Shown in pieces: positions 23,280 through 35,340 of a DNA stretch of 64,000 bases. The notes beneath the pieces were generated by a model that was given only the letters and a program-made list of their open reading frames with translations, ran no database searches and was not told where the DNA came from. The DNA is from Hemerocallis citrina (Eukaryota; Streptophyta; Magnoliopsida; Asparagales; Asphodelaceae): the NCBI GenBank assembly GCA_017893485.1, contig JACEHZ010000375.1, positions 558,001 through 622,000 on the forward strand. The letters run 5' to 3'. Both the position numbers and the translations under genes were made by a program. Within the stretch, counting starts at the first letter, position 1. Every line of letters starts with the position of its first letter.

Positions 23280-24030
23280 AAAAATGGAACGTCCCTTGGA
23301 CTTCCAAATGAATAAGTGCGACTTTTGGGCTGCTCTCGAAACGTCGCGAAGGCCCATCACCACTGTCTCCTTCACCAAGTAAACTAGCTCGGCGCTAGGG
23401 GATCTGAATCCGAGCTACACGCAATCCGAACTTGTCTGCAACAGGGTCCGGTCGAAATCCGAGCAAGTGCCTACCCGAGCCTGCAAACGGAGAAAACACA
23501 CTTTCTCCTCAACTTTCGCGCATGATCTCGATCAGACGGCCCAGACCTCGCCGAGAACACTAGACGACAAGATAGTGTTTTCTGGAGAAATGTGCCCGTC
23601 TTGAGATGCGCGCCATCATCCAACGGCTCGGATTGCACCACGTCGCTCGGACGATTGAACCCTCGGACACCCCACCTGTGTCTAGAAGAACCAGGAAAAA
23701 TTTTGATTCAAAGTTTTAAGGCACCGCCCTAGCCGCGCGCCCCCCAGGTCCCGTGTCTCGGTCGGTATACCGCCGACCCACGGGCCCCGGTCAAAAACAG
23801 ATCGGCACTCCCCCCATCTTTAACTCCTCCGGGCTGACATCCATCAGAAGCCATCAGCCCGGAAGGAAGACAGAGATGGGAGGGGGCCCATCAACACTCA
23901 GAGATCAGAAGAAGCACACCATTCCGAGCTAGTTGGTTGCAACTGGAAGGCTCGGCCTGGCAGAGGACTCTAGCAACCGCGCCTTCACAGTTGCAAACAA
24001 CGAGCTCAGATGGTCCGGAAAAAATCATGG
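23280..24030. other. Tat 3' region, non-coding
   Basis: Contains one copy of the dispersed repeat (23461-23660) and no gene I can support. Confidence 0.5.
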
Positions 24031-24037
24031 TGAAGGA

Positions 24038-24450
24038 ACGACCGCTCGTCCATCCGAACAAGCTCACCCCTCGGATTCGGACATGGATGATCACCTCTCC
24101 CACCATGATCTCTGCCGACCCTGACACCCGCTGCGGAGCAAACAGGGAAGGCAGAAGATCTTGGTGGAAGAACGACCACCCGTCCTTCCGAAGTAGCCCA
24201 CACCCCGGGTCCGGACTATGGTCGTCGCCACTACTGCCTTATTCCCTCCCGCTCCTGACATCCCCTTCAGAGCAGTGAGGAACGGGAAAAGAACAAGACA
24301 ACAGGGCGACCACCCGTCCTTCTGAAGTAACTCATCCCTCGGGTCCGGACTACGGTCGTCGCCACTACTGCCTCGTTCCCCCCCGCTCCTGACATCCACT
24401 TTGGGGCCGTCAGGAACAGAGGGAAAACCAGGCAGAAGAGCAACCACCCC
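24038..24450. repeat. About 134-bp tandem repeat, 3 units
   Basis: CGACCACCCGTCCTTC...GGTCCGGACTA..GGTCGTCGCC recurs at about 24038 (diverged), 24173 and 24307, with a truncated unit near 24440. Confidence 0.75.
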
Positions 24451-24739
24451 TCCGGACCTCAAAAGAGAAGCTACCCAAGGCAGATACCTCCGAGGTCTGA
24501 AACTCTATGTTGATTGCGATTGAAATGACAAAGGAAAGTGGAGTACTTATAGCCTAACCTCCAAGACCTAGCCATTATGATCCTCGGAAGTTGAAACGCC
24601 ACACATTAATTGAAGGAGTTATCCTTAATGACCTGAAGAAGGTGGAACGCCGTACAAATTCCGGAGCACCATTAATGTCCTTGGGAACAGGATCGTCTCG
24701 ATACGGATCGCGCCGTGCCGCTCGTCCTACCGAAACCCC

Positions 24740-25320
24740 CTGTCCCCGGTCGGATGCCGCGCAAGTGCCTTTCCGAGCTCGCAAATGGGGAAAACTCACT
24801 TTCTCTTCAAGAATCACGCCTGATCTCGATCAGACGGCCCAGATCTCGCCGAGGACACTAAACGACAAGATAGTGTTTTATTGAGAAATGTGCCCGTCTC
24901 GAGACGCGCGTCGCCATCCGACGGTTCAGAGCGCGCCACGTCACTCGGCATCCCGAGACCCCCTGTCTTCGGTCGGCGACCGAGTAAGTGCCATTCCGAG
25001 CTCGCAAACGGAGAAAAAAGACACCGAGCTCTCACAACCGTTGGATCTTCCAAAAATTCGTGTTCATGATGATGAACGCTCCAGATTGCGCCACGTGCGC
25101 TAAAAGACAAGATAGCATTTTCTTGGGAGGCGCGCCACCATCCGACGGCTCAGATTGCGCCACGTCGCTCGGAACGCCGACCCCCCTAGTCTCCGGTCGG
25201 CAGCCGAGCAAGTGCCCTTCCGAGCTCGCAAACGGAGGAAAAATCTGCCGAGCGATGGAGACCGTCAGATCTCTCAGAAAATCACGCCCGACGGCGATCA
25301 AAGGTCCAGATTGTGCCACG
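24740..25320. repeat. Dispersed repeat copies in the Tat 3' region
   Basis: At least three copies of a roughly 200-bp unit with GAGCAAGTGCC..TTCCGAGCTCGCAAA, GATC-rich middle and CAGATTG..CCACG, at 24765, 24980 and 25205. Related copies lie at 18551 and 23461, and in the gag-only element near 36733 and 38157. Confidence 0.7.
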
Positions 25321-25728
25321 CCATAAATCAGTATTAAAAATCGTTTTTTATTTATTTAACTCGTTTTATTTATTTAAAAATTGCGAAAAAATTGCCAAAA
25401 ATTCGGGAAAATTAACTAAAAATTCTGGAAAATAATTAAAAATTCGGGGGTATATTTTTGAGCCCCTGAACGAACAATTATTGCCTAGAAGGTACAGTTA
25501 AGGCCCCCGAACGATTGGTAAACACATCGCAAAATTAAATAAATGATCCGAGAAAAATAGATGAAAGACGCCAAATGCTCGATATGGCTAGGAAATAACA
25601 CATAGCATCAAAAAGTTACATCACTACCCCCTTCGAGATTCTAAGTCCTCCATATGGACTCCGATACAACTCCGCTAGCCACCAAAACAGTCAAACTACT
25701 CCTCAAAGGCTGATCACACTCAGTCTTT
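25321..25728. other. AT-rich spacer before the polypurine tract
   Basis: No coding sense. A similar AT-rich spacer with 'AAAATTCGGAAAAT'-like units precedes the 3' LTR of the gag-only element (38357-38640). Confidence 0.5.
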
Positions 25729-25744
25729 AGGAGTGGGGGGCTCG
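25729..25744 (+). other. Polypurine tract
   Basis: AGGAGTGGGGGGCTCG directly before the 3' LTR; the gag-only element has AGGAGTGGGGGCTCG at the same place. It primes plus-strand DNA synthesis. Confidence 0.8.
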
Positions 25745-26332
25745 TGATATGGCTAAAAATGGGGTTAAATCGGAACCGTCCTGATTGGGCACGAATCTTG
25801 ATGCTCGGGGGTAGAAAGGTAATTTCACATACAAGCGGATCCAAAGCGGGTACTGAATCTCCTTCTCGCAGATCCAATAACCCGCGAATAGATACACACC
25901 TATTGGGTACGGGTTCCGACCCGAGACAAACCCAAATCAACAAGAGACAAATCAGGATCCATGATTTGGCCAAATCAATGGCCTTGATTTGCTCTCACCG
26001 GGAATCAAGGAAAGATTTCCTAAACAGACTGAGGATTTTGCTCCCGGCTGTTAGACAGGAAATCAGGCCCTTAAACAACTCCCCTGGCGACTATAAATAC
26101 GACCCCTCTGCCTCCATGACCAGGTTAATCACTTTTTCACCATTTAAGCTCTTTCTTAATCTTTTCTGATCACTGACAAGAGCGTCGGAGGGTGCGTCGC
26201 CGGAATCAACCCCGGTGTTTCGCACTTCCTTGCAGGTCGCGGCAGGAGCAAGAAGGCTGAGTCAACTGTTCAGGTTTTTCTCGGACTCACAAATTCTATC
26301 TGTTTACCCCCACACCGAAAACAGCGGTAACA
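25745..26332 (+). repeat. 3' LTR of the 15-kb Tat element
   Basis: 588 bp, TGATATGG...GGTAACA, TATAAATA at 26092-26099. About 7 substitutions against the 5' LTR by eye. Confidence 0.93.
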
Positions 26333-26410
26333 ATTATAATGGAAGAATGCCTTTGTGTTATTTGTAAATCTACCAACGCGTGTGACGCATGTACATATCG
26401 AGTCCTCACT

Positions 26411-26897
26411 AGGACTGCAAACGAATCGAGCTATTCGCGAGCTATTCGGCTCGAGCTCAGTCAAAGCTCGGCTCGAACCTAGCTCGAGCTCAAAACTGAG
26501 CTCGTTTCGTAAACAAGCCGAGCTCGAGCTTTATTATTATTTTTTTTTTAGGCTAAGCTCGCGAGCTATTCGGCTCGAATATGGTCAAAGCTCGGCTCGA
26601 ACCGAGCTCGAGCTCAAAATTGATCTCGTTTCGTAAACGTGCCGAGCTCGAGCCCAGGGCCGACCCTACCCTAGAGGCGGGTAAGGCGGCCGCCTTAGGC
26701 TCCCGGAGATTTCGCGATTTTAGGGGTCCCAAATTTGAACTTCCCTTGTAAATATAGACACGTATTTTGCGCGTAAAAAAATATATATACTATTAGGGGC
26801 CCCCATTTCGGAAGTTCCCCTAGGGCTCCCGAGAACTCAGGGCCGGCCATGCTCGAGCCTGAAGGTATTCGGCTCGGCTCGGCTCGATTGCAGCCCT
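26411..26897. mobile_element. hAT-like non-autonomous element (487 bp)
   Basis: Ends AGGACTGCAA and TTGCAGCCCT form a 10-bp inverted repeat with one mismatch. It is flanked on both sides by AGTCCTCACT (26401-26410 and 26898-26907); the inner 8 bases would be the usual hAT duplication length. The interior is rich in GAGCTCGAGC and GGCTCG units. No transposase. Confidence 0.65.
26655..26851. mobile_element. Nested hAT-like MITE (197 bp)
   Basis: Ends CAGGGCCGACCCTA and, inverted, CATGGCCGGCCCTG, a typical hAT terminal repeat. Flanked by a perfect 8-bp duplication CTCGAGCC (26647-26654 and 26852-26859). It sits inside the 487-bp hAT-like element. Confidence 0.7.
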
Positions 26898-27004
26898 AGT
26901 CCTCACTACGTAAGAGGTCTCCGGTTCGAGGCCACACTACATCGAAATTTTACTTTTAAAAATATATATTTATTAAGATGTATATCGCACGTGTAAATTA
27001 CTAG

Positions 27005-27999
27005 TATATTGAATTAGAAAGAATACCTCATCATTTGCCCGGAACTTAGTCATGAAGTATGCAATGTTAAAATCACTGAGGTTTATTGTATATATCTATT
27101 TGTTTATTTAGTGTTTCTTTTAAGGAATGGGTTCATAGCAGAGAACCAGAGATTTGTTTGAAATATCAAAAAGATGATATAAATTGGTGGTTGTTTGGAG
27201 AGATAACAAAGGACAAAAGGGTTATATTTGGTTGTTAGTGATGGGTTTGTGATCAAATATAGCAAAGTTCAAAGAGGAAGTAGAACATCGATAGAAAAGA
27301 GTAGTGTTGGTAAGTGTTGACTTGGTACCTTCGACTACTGGATTATACATCCAATATGAAGAGTGCCGCAAATTCTCACATGGAGGGGGAAAAAAACTAA
27401 TTCCTTTGTTTCTTAGGAAGCTCAATTAAGCTTTCTAACTGATTCAGAATGAGAAAGAGAGCTATTTATGTATTTAGAGAAGAACACATGTAAGGAAACT
27501 AACGGAGGATGATTCTCCTTTTGCTCTCTTTAGATTATCACGAGCTGATTCTAGATCTCCTTAAATATAGCCTTTCAAATAGTCGTAGATTTCCATCAGT
27601 TCAAAAATTTATTGACCATTGTCTGGACTATGGACCAAAACTGCTCCCACTGGAGAAAACGAAATTTCTTTTTATATATGCCAATTTTAAAAAATATTTG
27701 TAGAAAAATAACGGTTGCAAAAATATTTGCACTCGTGGACTTAACAATTAAACTCAACGGCGAGTTTAGTTGTTTCATGCTCACCGTTGGAACACGGCCG
27801 TTCCCAAATATGTTGAGGTGTTTTTCCACCACTTAGAGAAAAAATATCAAGTTTAGACTTGCTATCTCAGACATCGAGTGTGTTTATACCACACTCGCTA
27901 ATTGAGATAGCGAGTGTTGATTAGAGAGTTTTTAAAGACTTGTTCGCTGTTTCGCTATTTCTCTTCACTTCTCTCTTTCCATTCTCTTTCCCAACTCCG
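27005..27999. other. Unassigned AT-rich region
   Basis: No gene, RNA or known repeat recognised. I looked here for the missing MSL last exon and did not find it. Confidence 0.4.
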
Positions 28000-28581
28000 A
28001 AATAAACCCAAAGTCCTAGCCTCTCAAATTCGTTATTTCATCAACAAAAACTGTCCCAAATTTATTGAGATCCACTTCATCACTCACAATGCTCTCTACT
28101 CCCACACTCGAAATCCTAAACCCATCATCCAAGATCTCAAATTGTACCAATCGCTAAAATTCATACGTATCAGCTGAGATAACAATGTTAGTTGAACTAG
28201 ACTTGTTATCGCAGTAGTTATATACATTTCAGATAAAAATTGCATGTTCAAAATTTGCCTGAAAATTGAGTACAACTACACCCGCTATCTGAAATAAACC
28301 CAAAGCCTTAGCCTCTCAAATTCATTATTTCACCAACAAAATCTGTCCCAAATCAATTGAGATCTACTTCATCACTTACAACGTTCTCTACTCCCACACT
28401 CGAAACCCTAAATCCATCATCCAAGATCCCAAATTGCACCAGTCGCTAAAATTCATACGTATCTGAGATAACAATGTCGAACTAGATTCGCTATCGCAGT
28501 AGTTATATACATTTTAGATAAAAATTGCATGTTCAAATTTTTTCTGAAAATTGAGTACAACTATACTTGCTATCTGAGATA
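28000..28581. repeat. 292-bp tandem duplication
   Basis: Two copies starting AAATAAACCCAAAG (28000 and 28292), about 85-90% alike by eye. Flanked by repeated (T)GAGATAGCGAGT motifs from 27855 to 28625. The right flank (28640-28710) resembles the terminal repeat of the MULE-like MITEs. Confidence 0.75.
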
Positions 28582-29002
28582 GCGAGTTCGTTTGAACTAA
28601 ACTTGCTATCTCATATAGCGAGTAGGTCAATTCTATAAGTAGTTTTTAAAGTGAGTTAGTATGGTAAATATTTTCAAAAAGTGGGTTATTTTGGTAAACA
28701 TTCTTTTGAGTTTGGATAACTGATAACAATAAGAAAAAAAAGATAACCTGAGAGAATCGGTATACTGCAAACCCATGAAGAACCTGAAATAATTATCGAG
28801 TACATCCATCCACCTGTCATATTTATATGTACGTTCTCAATCTCTGTGATTGTCTGAATAAGTGAAGAAGACCATGTACTTCAATCATGCATGATTGATT
28901 GGAAATTTAAGGCAAAGAACAGAAGGTAATGGTGATGGTTGTATGAGATCTAATGATTTAACAGATGACATGAAAATGGAAGTTGTGGCGATGCTTTTAA
29001 GG

Positions 29003-29743
29003 GAAAGATTTGCTGTACTGACCCACCTTTTAAAAATATTCGGAGGTCTGACTTACTTTCGAAAAGAATTAGCAATTTGATCTAATTTTGAATATTTCAG
29101 CATAAGCTGTTATTAGAAATAACGGCATAGATTATTTATATGCCGTTATTTTCAATAACCGCATCATTTTACATTTTTTTGGCATGCCGTTATTTGAAAT
29201 AACGGCATAAGTATATTTCTCATACTAGTATGAATCTTCTGACTCAGAAAAAATCTAAGTGTTGAAACAACTTATAAATAATGTCGTTATCCTTAAGAAC
29301 GACATTGAATTACTGATGTCGTTATTGAAGATAACAGCATCAGTTATAATAAAATGAACTATTGCCGCTGTTCCAAATAATTGCAATAATTCATTTTATT
29401 AGAACTGATGCCGTTATTTTCAATAACGGCATCAGTAATTTGAATGCCGCTTTTGGGATAACGGCATTATTTAGTTGTTTCAACACTTAGATTTTTTTCC
29501 AAGTCAGAATATTCACACTCGTATCAGAAATACACTGATGTCGTTACTCCAAATAACGACATGCAAAAAAAATATAAAATGATGCCGTTATTGAAAATAA
29601 CGGCATATAAATAACCTATGCCGTTATTTCCAATAACGACATATGCTGACGTGTCCAAAATTGGGTCAGATCACTAATTGTTTTCGAAAGTGGGTCAGAC
29701 CCCCAAATATTTTCCAAAAATGGGTCAGTACGACAAAAAATTC
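29003..29743. mobile_element. MULE-like MITE, copy 2 (741 bp)
   Basis: Flanked by a perfect 9-bp duplication CTTTTAAGG (28994-29002 and 29744-29752). Ends and palindromic interior match the copy at 5117-5839: CTGTACTGACCCA left, TGGGTCAGTACGAC right, and many GCCGTTATT/AATAACGGC pairs. No coding capacity. Confidence 0.82.
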
Positions 29744-29849
29744 CTTTTAAGGTAGATAGAGTTTGGTAGCATTGAGGTCATTTCTAGAGGAGGTTCGGTG
29801 ACGGTCATACGGTGGCACTTAGGTAAATCATCATAGGTGATGAATATAG

Positions 29850-30796
29850 TAATTGTGCGAAAATTAAAAACTTAAATAAAATATGTTAAGTAAAGAGATA
29901 GAGTTAGAGAAAACAAATGGAGCAAATATGTAAGACACAATAATATAACGTGGTTCGATTCCTAGATCAACATCCATACCACCTACAGCAGTTTTCCGCC
30001 ACAAGCGTTCCACTATACTTTAAACTATTGTATAGTGATTCTCGAAATTCAAGCCAAAAGACCTATTACACCCGCAGGACTTCTACAAACAAGTCCTGCA
30101 AAATTCAACGAAATGGAAGAAAGCAAAAAACTCTCAACATCTATAATGATCTTGACTGAAGAAAACAATGAAAGCTCTCACACTTGGATCGTTGATTGAA
30201 TGATTAGTTCAGAAGAATTATGATGGCAAGCGATGAAGAATACTCAGTCAATTCGCCTCTATTTATAGAGCATTTGAATGCATCTTTCCAAAATGAAAAG
30301 ATATTTCCAAAATAGTTAAAACTGTATGAGTGCGATCGACCGCTTTATAGAGCAGTCGGTTGTTCATCTTTTAATCCAAAAGTCGAGTGATGAATGGTCG
30401 ACTGACTCATCTTTTCACTATGATGAGCGGTCGACTGTTGCGACGGTCGACCGACATATTGTACGGTCGACCGCTATCGTGCAGATTCAACATTAATTTG
30501 GCGAATCTACTTTATATTCTTTCCAAATACTAATCAATCAATCAACGACTCTTTACATAGTATTTTCTCATAAAAATAGAAATAAATAATTGATCTTTGC
30601 TGTCTTTCTTAAGGGATTTTGAGCACATTTTTCTTGAGTTTGATAATTGCAATATTCTTTGATACATTCTTCTTTTTCTTGATTGCTAATTTTTTGGCTC
30701 TTTGTTTTGAATTACCTTTTATGTAAATCTTGTAGATCTCAACTAAAATATTAGTCTTAATAATATGTTTTGTGCACACCAAACTTAGGGTCAACA
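29850..30796 (-). repeat. Probable copia LTR (minus strand), decayed
   Basis: Ends ...AGGGTCAACA at 30796 and carries a GTGGTTCGATTCC..ACATCC segment like the one in the copia LTR at 40396-41830, plus a cluster of GGTCGACC palindromes (30350-30475). Copia coding remnants on the same strand follow at 31290-31690. The outer border is not defined. Confidence 0.4.
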
Positions 30797-31289
30797 ATCT
30801 CTTCCTTTTGGAGTGAACAAAACATACCTTATAATTTAAATTTTAAAACAAATTCAACTTCTGCCCCTTAATCCAATACTCCCCCTAAATTCATGCATGT
30901 ACGAATTTAAATGAGTGTGTTCATGATACATTCTATATGCATAAAACAAAACATGCTTGAAGACGTGCAAACATAAATGTGAGTTAAAAATCAAGAACAC
31001 ACAAATTTAGAGGAGAAGATAGATAATTAAATTCTAAGCTCTAAGATTTCTCCCCCCCTTTTGGAACACACCAAGAGGGGATAAAAGACACAATGTAGAG
31101 AAGTTTTTTAAAAGACACTATGTGAATAAAAAATAACAGAATAGGAGTCGGTCGACCGGTCAAACTGTGATAGAAAGAACATTCGACTGAAAAAAAAACA
31201 GTAAGAGGAACGGTCGACTGTGCAGTCGATCGTACAACCCTACACGGTGACAGTCGATTGTTCAGGCGTTCGAACAAAATTGTTCAAGC

Positions 31290-31690
31290 TGAAATATCAA
31301 TAGCGTTTAATTTTCCTTTTTAAAAGGTGAAAGCGTTTTTTATCTAATGGTTTTGTTAGAATATCAGTCAATTGTAATCCATTGAAACATAATCAATGAC
31401 AATATCTCCATTTTGAAAATGATCTTTAATAAAATGCTAGCAAATATCTATATGTTTTTGATGAAGTAGTAGCAAATATCTATGTGTTTTTTGTGCCTAT
31501 AAATGAGAAAAAAATTACCTGATAGTCTTCCATTATATTTTTCGTTCATAATATTTTGCATTGTTGTACTTGAGTCTAATGAAGTGAATGAATTTTCCCC
31601 ATCATATTTATCTCAAACTCAACCCGTCTTTGCTTAGAAAGCTCCTTGCACATACTTTCATTAGTAGAACATGGCACAACAGAAATGACT
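31290..31690 (-). pseudogene. Ty1/copia pol remnant (RT end and RNase H end)
   Basis: Minus strand near 31310-31480 reads FIKDHFQNGDIVIDYVSMDY followed by QLTDILTKPLDKKRFHL, the C terminus of copia RNase H. Near 31570-31690 it reads a decayed reverse transcriptase tail (CKELSKQRRVEFEINMMGK). Most of the RNase H between them is deleted. Confidence 0.6.
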
Positions 31691-32254
31691 CATATTTGTT
31701 CTTGTGCTATTTGAGTTTATGTTTATTAGAAGATAGTAAGCATTAGTACTTATTTTCTAATATTTACTTTACCAAAATTATATTATTACTGAAAAAATTG
31801 AACCAAAATTCATTTACCTTTAACAGTTTGGCTAGTATGCATATTTATTAAAAGTAACTATGTAACTTATATCGTATAGATGAGAGAAATGAATTGTGTT
31901 TTAATTTACTTACCAAAAATATATATAAAAATTAAACTAAAATTGTGTTACCTTCAAAAGTTTAAAAAAAAATGTCCTTCCCTTTTCTTTTCTTGATGGT
32001 GATGCAAAATGTTGTTTTCATCCGTCATGAGCTTTAGGCATCCACTATCAAGATGTCATTGATTTTTAGATGAAATGCATTGATGTACGTACATTAAGAC
32101 TAGTAGGTATCCAAGTAGGTACTGTTCCTGCACTTGTATTCTTCTTTATCCAAACGAAATTAGTATTCCTTTTTAAAGCACAATTGTAAGAAATATATCA
32201 TAATCTACAACAATAGTAGTAAGTAATACAATTATGCTTTGGATCATGCACATG
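31691..32254. other. Unassigned AT-rich region
   Basis: No feature recognised. Confidence 0.4.
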
Positions 32255-32268
32255 TGTAACACCCCGTG

Positions 32269-32336
<68 letters not shown>

Positions 32337-32648
32337 CAAAAAAGTATATAAAAGTTGGCTGTTATATACAATGGATTTGGAAAGTTGGCATATTGGTTAA
32401 TAAATCAAATTTAATGAATGGTATTATGGGGGGGCCCCACGTGAAATGGTAACAGCATTTGGCTATTTGAAAATTGGCTGTTTGACTTCGTCAACAAGCC
32501 TCGGCTAACGTGGCAAGCTTTGTGGAAGGCCCTACCCAAGGTAAGTATTCGCCTGTGTTCTCTCGGAGAGAGGGAGCAGGAGATGATAAGTGGGAATAGT
32601 ACCACATCGGGAGTATAAAAGAATATAATAATATATAAATATAATAGC
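32255..32648 (+). repeat. TRIM 5' LTR, first part
   Basis: TGTAACACCCCGTG, then an uninterrupted (TA)n run (about 32271-32332) that has no MITE, unlike the 3' LTR. Confidence 0.75.
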
Positions 32649-33230
32649 TGATATGGCTAAAAATGGGATTAAATTGGGATCGTTCGAATCGGACACGAAT
32701 CTTAAAGCTCGGGGATAAAATGGTAATTTCACATACAAACGGGTCTGAAATGGAAACTGGGTCTTTCTTTAAAGCCCAATAACCCATGAATGGATCTGTC
32801 TTACTGGGTACGGGTCCCAACCCGTTACAAACCAGCTCAGAAGGATAAAAAAGAATTCAGATTCATAATTATCCCTAAGAAGTGATCTTAACCGCTTCTA
32901 TCTATTCACACCGGAAAGTAGAGATATGTTCATATCTCGAAATGGATCCCTAAGGCGACTATAAATACCCCTTCCCCCTACTATTACCAGGTAATCAATG
33001 CTTTTCCAATAAAAGCTCTTTCTTAATCATTCAGATTACTGACAAGAGCGTCGGAGGGTGCATCGCCGGGATCCATCCCGGTGTCTCGCACTTTTGCAGG
33101 TTCGCAGCAGTGGCAAGAGACCAAGTCAACACACCGGTGAAGGTCAACAGGTCAACAGGTTTGCTTTATTATTTCCTCCAAGAATCCACAAATTCATCTG
33201 TTTGCTCCCACACCAAAATTAGCAGCAACA
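32649..33230 (+). repeat. 5' LTR of gag-only element
   Basis: 582 bp, TGATATGG...AGCAGCAACA, TATA box TATAAATA at 32960-32967. Confidence 0.9.
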
Positions 33231-33250
33231 GATTGGCACCGTCTGTGGGA
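33231..33250 (+). other. Primer-binding site of gag-only element
   Basis: GATTGGCACCGTCTGTGGG directly after the LTR, the same as in the minus-strand Tat element at 598-615. Confidence 0.7.
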
Positions 33251-33300
33251 AATGAAAAAGCAATCCGGCCTAACTTCATCAGCGAGACTAGTTTCAAGCC

Positions 33301-35137
33301 ATGCATCCAAAACAGAAGGGGAAGACAGCAGTCTCTAGCCGAAAAACCACTTATCTTCCTCCTTCCCCTCCTCCAGCTCAAGGTGTTCCTCCTCAATAGG
33401 CCCCTTCAGGGTCTCGGGGGGCTGCCCAGGGGGGCTCCCATCGGCTTCGTCCGAAGCAACACCCTCCTCATGATCATGTTACGGGTCCAAATCCTTCAGT
33501 TGAATCTATGGCTTCTCAAAGCCCTCTCGAGCGGGATCTTCGTCAAGTGATTGCCGACCGCCAAAAGGGGGTCGACCTCCGAACTCGCCTGAATAGATGG
33601 CGAGTCCTTGGGGGAGTCCATCAACCTGAGCACCCAGGGGCCTCAAGAGTCCGGACCCCCGCCGACCGAGGACTAGAAGATCCCCTCCCTCGAGGAGGCG
33701 AAGAGAGTCTCCTCAGTGTCATCAGCGGAGAACTCATTCTCCAGTAAGCCGAGCCACACATAGAGACTGCCAAGCTGGAGAGGCACCAGTTACAAGGGCG
33801 GAGCTTCAAGACTTCCAAGCGGCAGTCTTACGGGCCCTCAATATCGCCCTAAATAATGACCAGAGGCTACCTACTCATGAGCCAGCTAGGAGCCACCGCC
33901 TTCACACTCCCAGTCCTCGTCCATCTCCAAGTTACCATCGCCGCAGCCTCAGTCCACCCTCGTACGAAGATGAGTCCCGGGGCTCGCAAGATATGATCAA
34001 AGAGAAGACTCAGTTTACCGACGTCTCCACGAGATGGAGAGGTGCCTCGGCCGAATTGACAGGGAAGAAGAGCAACGGGCAAAAAACCTCTGCCCGAGCA
34101 GACCTCCATTCTCCCGCACCATCATGGAGGCCCCCGTCCCAGAGAACTTCAAGCCGCCTCACTTCGAGTCATATACCAGGGAGTCAGACCCCGCGGATCA
34201 CATAGAGAGTTTCAAAACTCCCATGATGATCCACCATGCTTCATACGCCCTCCTCTGCAAGATATTCCCTGCCACGTTGAAGGGGCCTGCGAGAGAATGG
34301 TACTCTTGACTCGCCCCGGCCTCCATCTTCTCATTCGATCAGTTTGAAGGGCTCTTCCTTACTCATTTCGTGAGTAGCTGCCGGGCTGAGAAAACAAGTG
34401 TATCTCTGGTGACCCTCAACCAAGAAAAGGGTGAACGCCTAAGGGATTACGTTCGACGCTTCACCACCGATGCCCGGTCCATTCCCTCCCTCAACCAATC
34501 AGTAGCCTCTGCCGCATTCGAGTACAATGTCACTAATGCTCGTCTCAGGCATCCTTGGCCAAGAAGCCTCCTCGGGACTTCTCAGAACTCCTACTTAGGG
34601 TGGAGAAGTACATATGAGTGAAAGAGGCTCTCAACCCCCCTACTCTCAAAGAACCATCTTTCGGGAACAAACAGAAGAATACGAGCAAAGAGGGGTCTCA
34701 AAAATTGCAGAGGGATGACAATAGCCAACGCCGCCCAGCTCCCCATTTTGAGAAGTTCACCCCCCTCATTGCTAATATATCAGAAGTTCTTATGGAGGTG
34801 GAAAAGAAAGGGCTACTCCGCGCTCCCCCTAGAATGAATACCCCTGGAAAAAAGAGGAACAAGGATAAGTGGTGCCGCTTTCACAGGGACCGCGGCCACG
34901 ACACGGATGATTGTCGGGCTCTCAAGGAGGAGATCGAAGAACTCATACAGCAGGGACACCTGACCAAGTTCGTCCAAAAAGATGGGGTCGAGCTTCCCCC
35001 CTGAGGAGCCTACAAACGAACAGAGAGGCCCGCAGAGCTTCATGACTCAGAACCTGGGGCTGTCTTCCACCTCATCCAAAGAGGTCCAATGAAGGGAGAA
35101 CCCAGCTCCTCCCAAGAGGCCTTCACCTTATCGTAGA
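33301..35137 (+). pseudogene. Decayed gag of the gag-only element
   Basis: Starts at ATG 33301 and carries recognisable gag blocks: RIDREEEQRAKNLCPSRPPF, KPPHFESYTRESDPADHIES, FPATLKGPAREWYS, FVSSCRAEKTSVSLVTLNQE, and the zinc knuckle WCRFHRDRGHDTDDC. These align one for one with the 15-kb element's gag. Several stops (near 33385, 34308 and 34618) and frame changes make it non-functional here. After FTLS and a stop near 35133 the coding sequence ends, before any protease motif. Confidence 0.82.
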
Positions 35138-35139
35138 AG

Positions 35140-35340
35140 TAGGATCTTGTTTTTCAATAAGGCCGATGCTTGTAACCCGGCCTATAGCATGTAATAATGG
35201 CTCGCCCTATTGAAACGGTCACTTAGTTTATTTCAATAAAACTTCACATTTTTTCATTGAAAATTATTGCTCTTGCTTCATCTCTATCTCTCCGAGTCAC
35301 GACTCGCTAAATGGTGAGTTCAGAATCCAGCTTCTCCTAC
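35140..35340. other. Post-gag segment with AATAAA
   Basis: GCTTGTAACCCGG and TTTCAATAAAACTTC parallel the post-pol segment of the 15-kb element (17730-17800). This places the deletion of pol between the gag end and this segment. Confidence 0.5.

Larger units (their letters stand above)
11304..26332 (+). mobile_element. Full-length 15.0-kb Tat-lineage Ty3/gypsy retrotransposon
   Basis: Bounded by two 588-bp LTRs (TGATATGG...GGTAACA) and a perfect 5-bp target duplication ATTAT (11299-11303 and 26333-26337). Order: LTR, primer site, gag-pol with dual RNase H, tandem repeats, antisense genes, dispersed repeats, polypurine tract, LTR. By eye the LTRs differ at about 7 of 588 positions with no gaps, so insertion is recent. 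Long 3' DNA, antisense genes and a second RNase H are marks of the Tat clade. It inserted at the junction of two tandem Helitron-like units. Confidence 0.93.
26333..27004 (+). mobile_element. Helitron-like unit 2, interrupted by hAT-like elements
   Basis: Homologous to 11117-11294 (ATAATGGAAGAATGCC start, ..CGCACGTGTAAATTACTAG end at 27004). Removing the 15-kb element and its duplication puts the two units head to tail. Its own middle is split by the element at 26411-26897. Confidence 0.5.

Noticed and set aside
27005..32254. Missing last exon of the MSL gene
   Set aside because: Looked for the conserved C-terminal MSL motifs on the plus strand; none seen.
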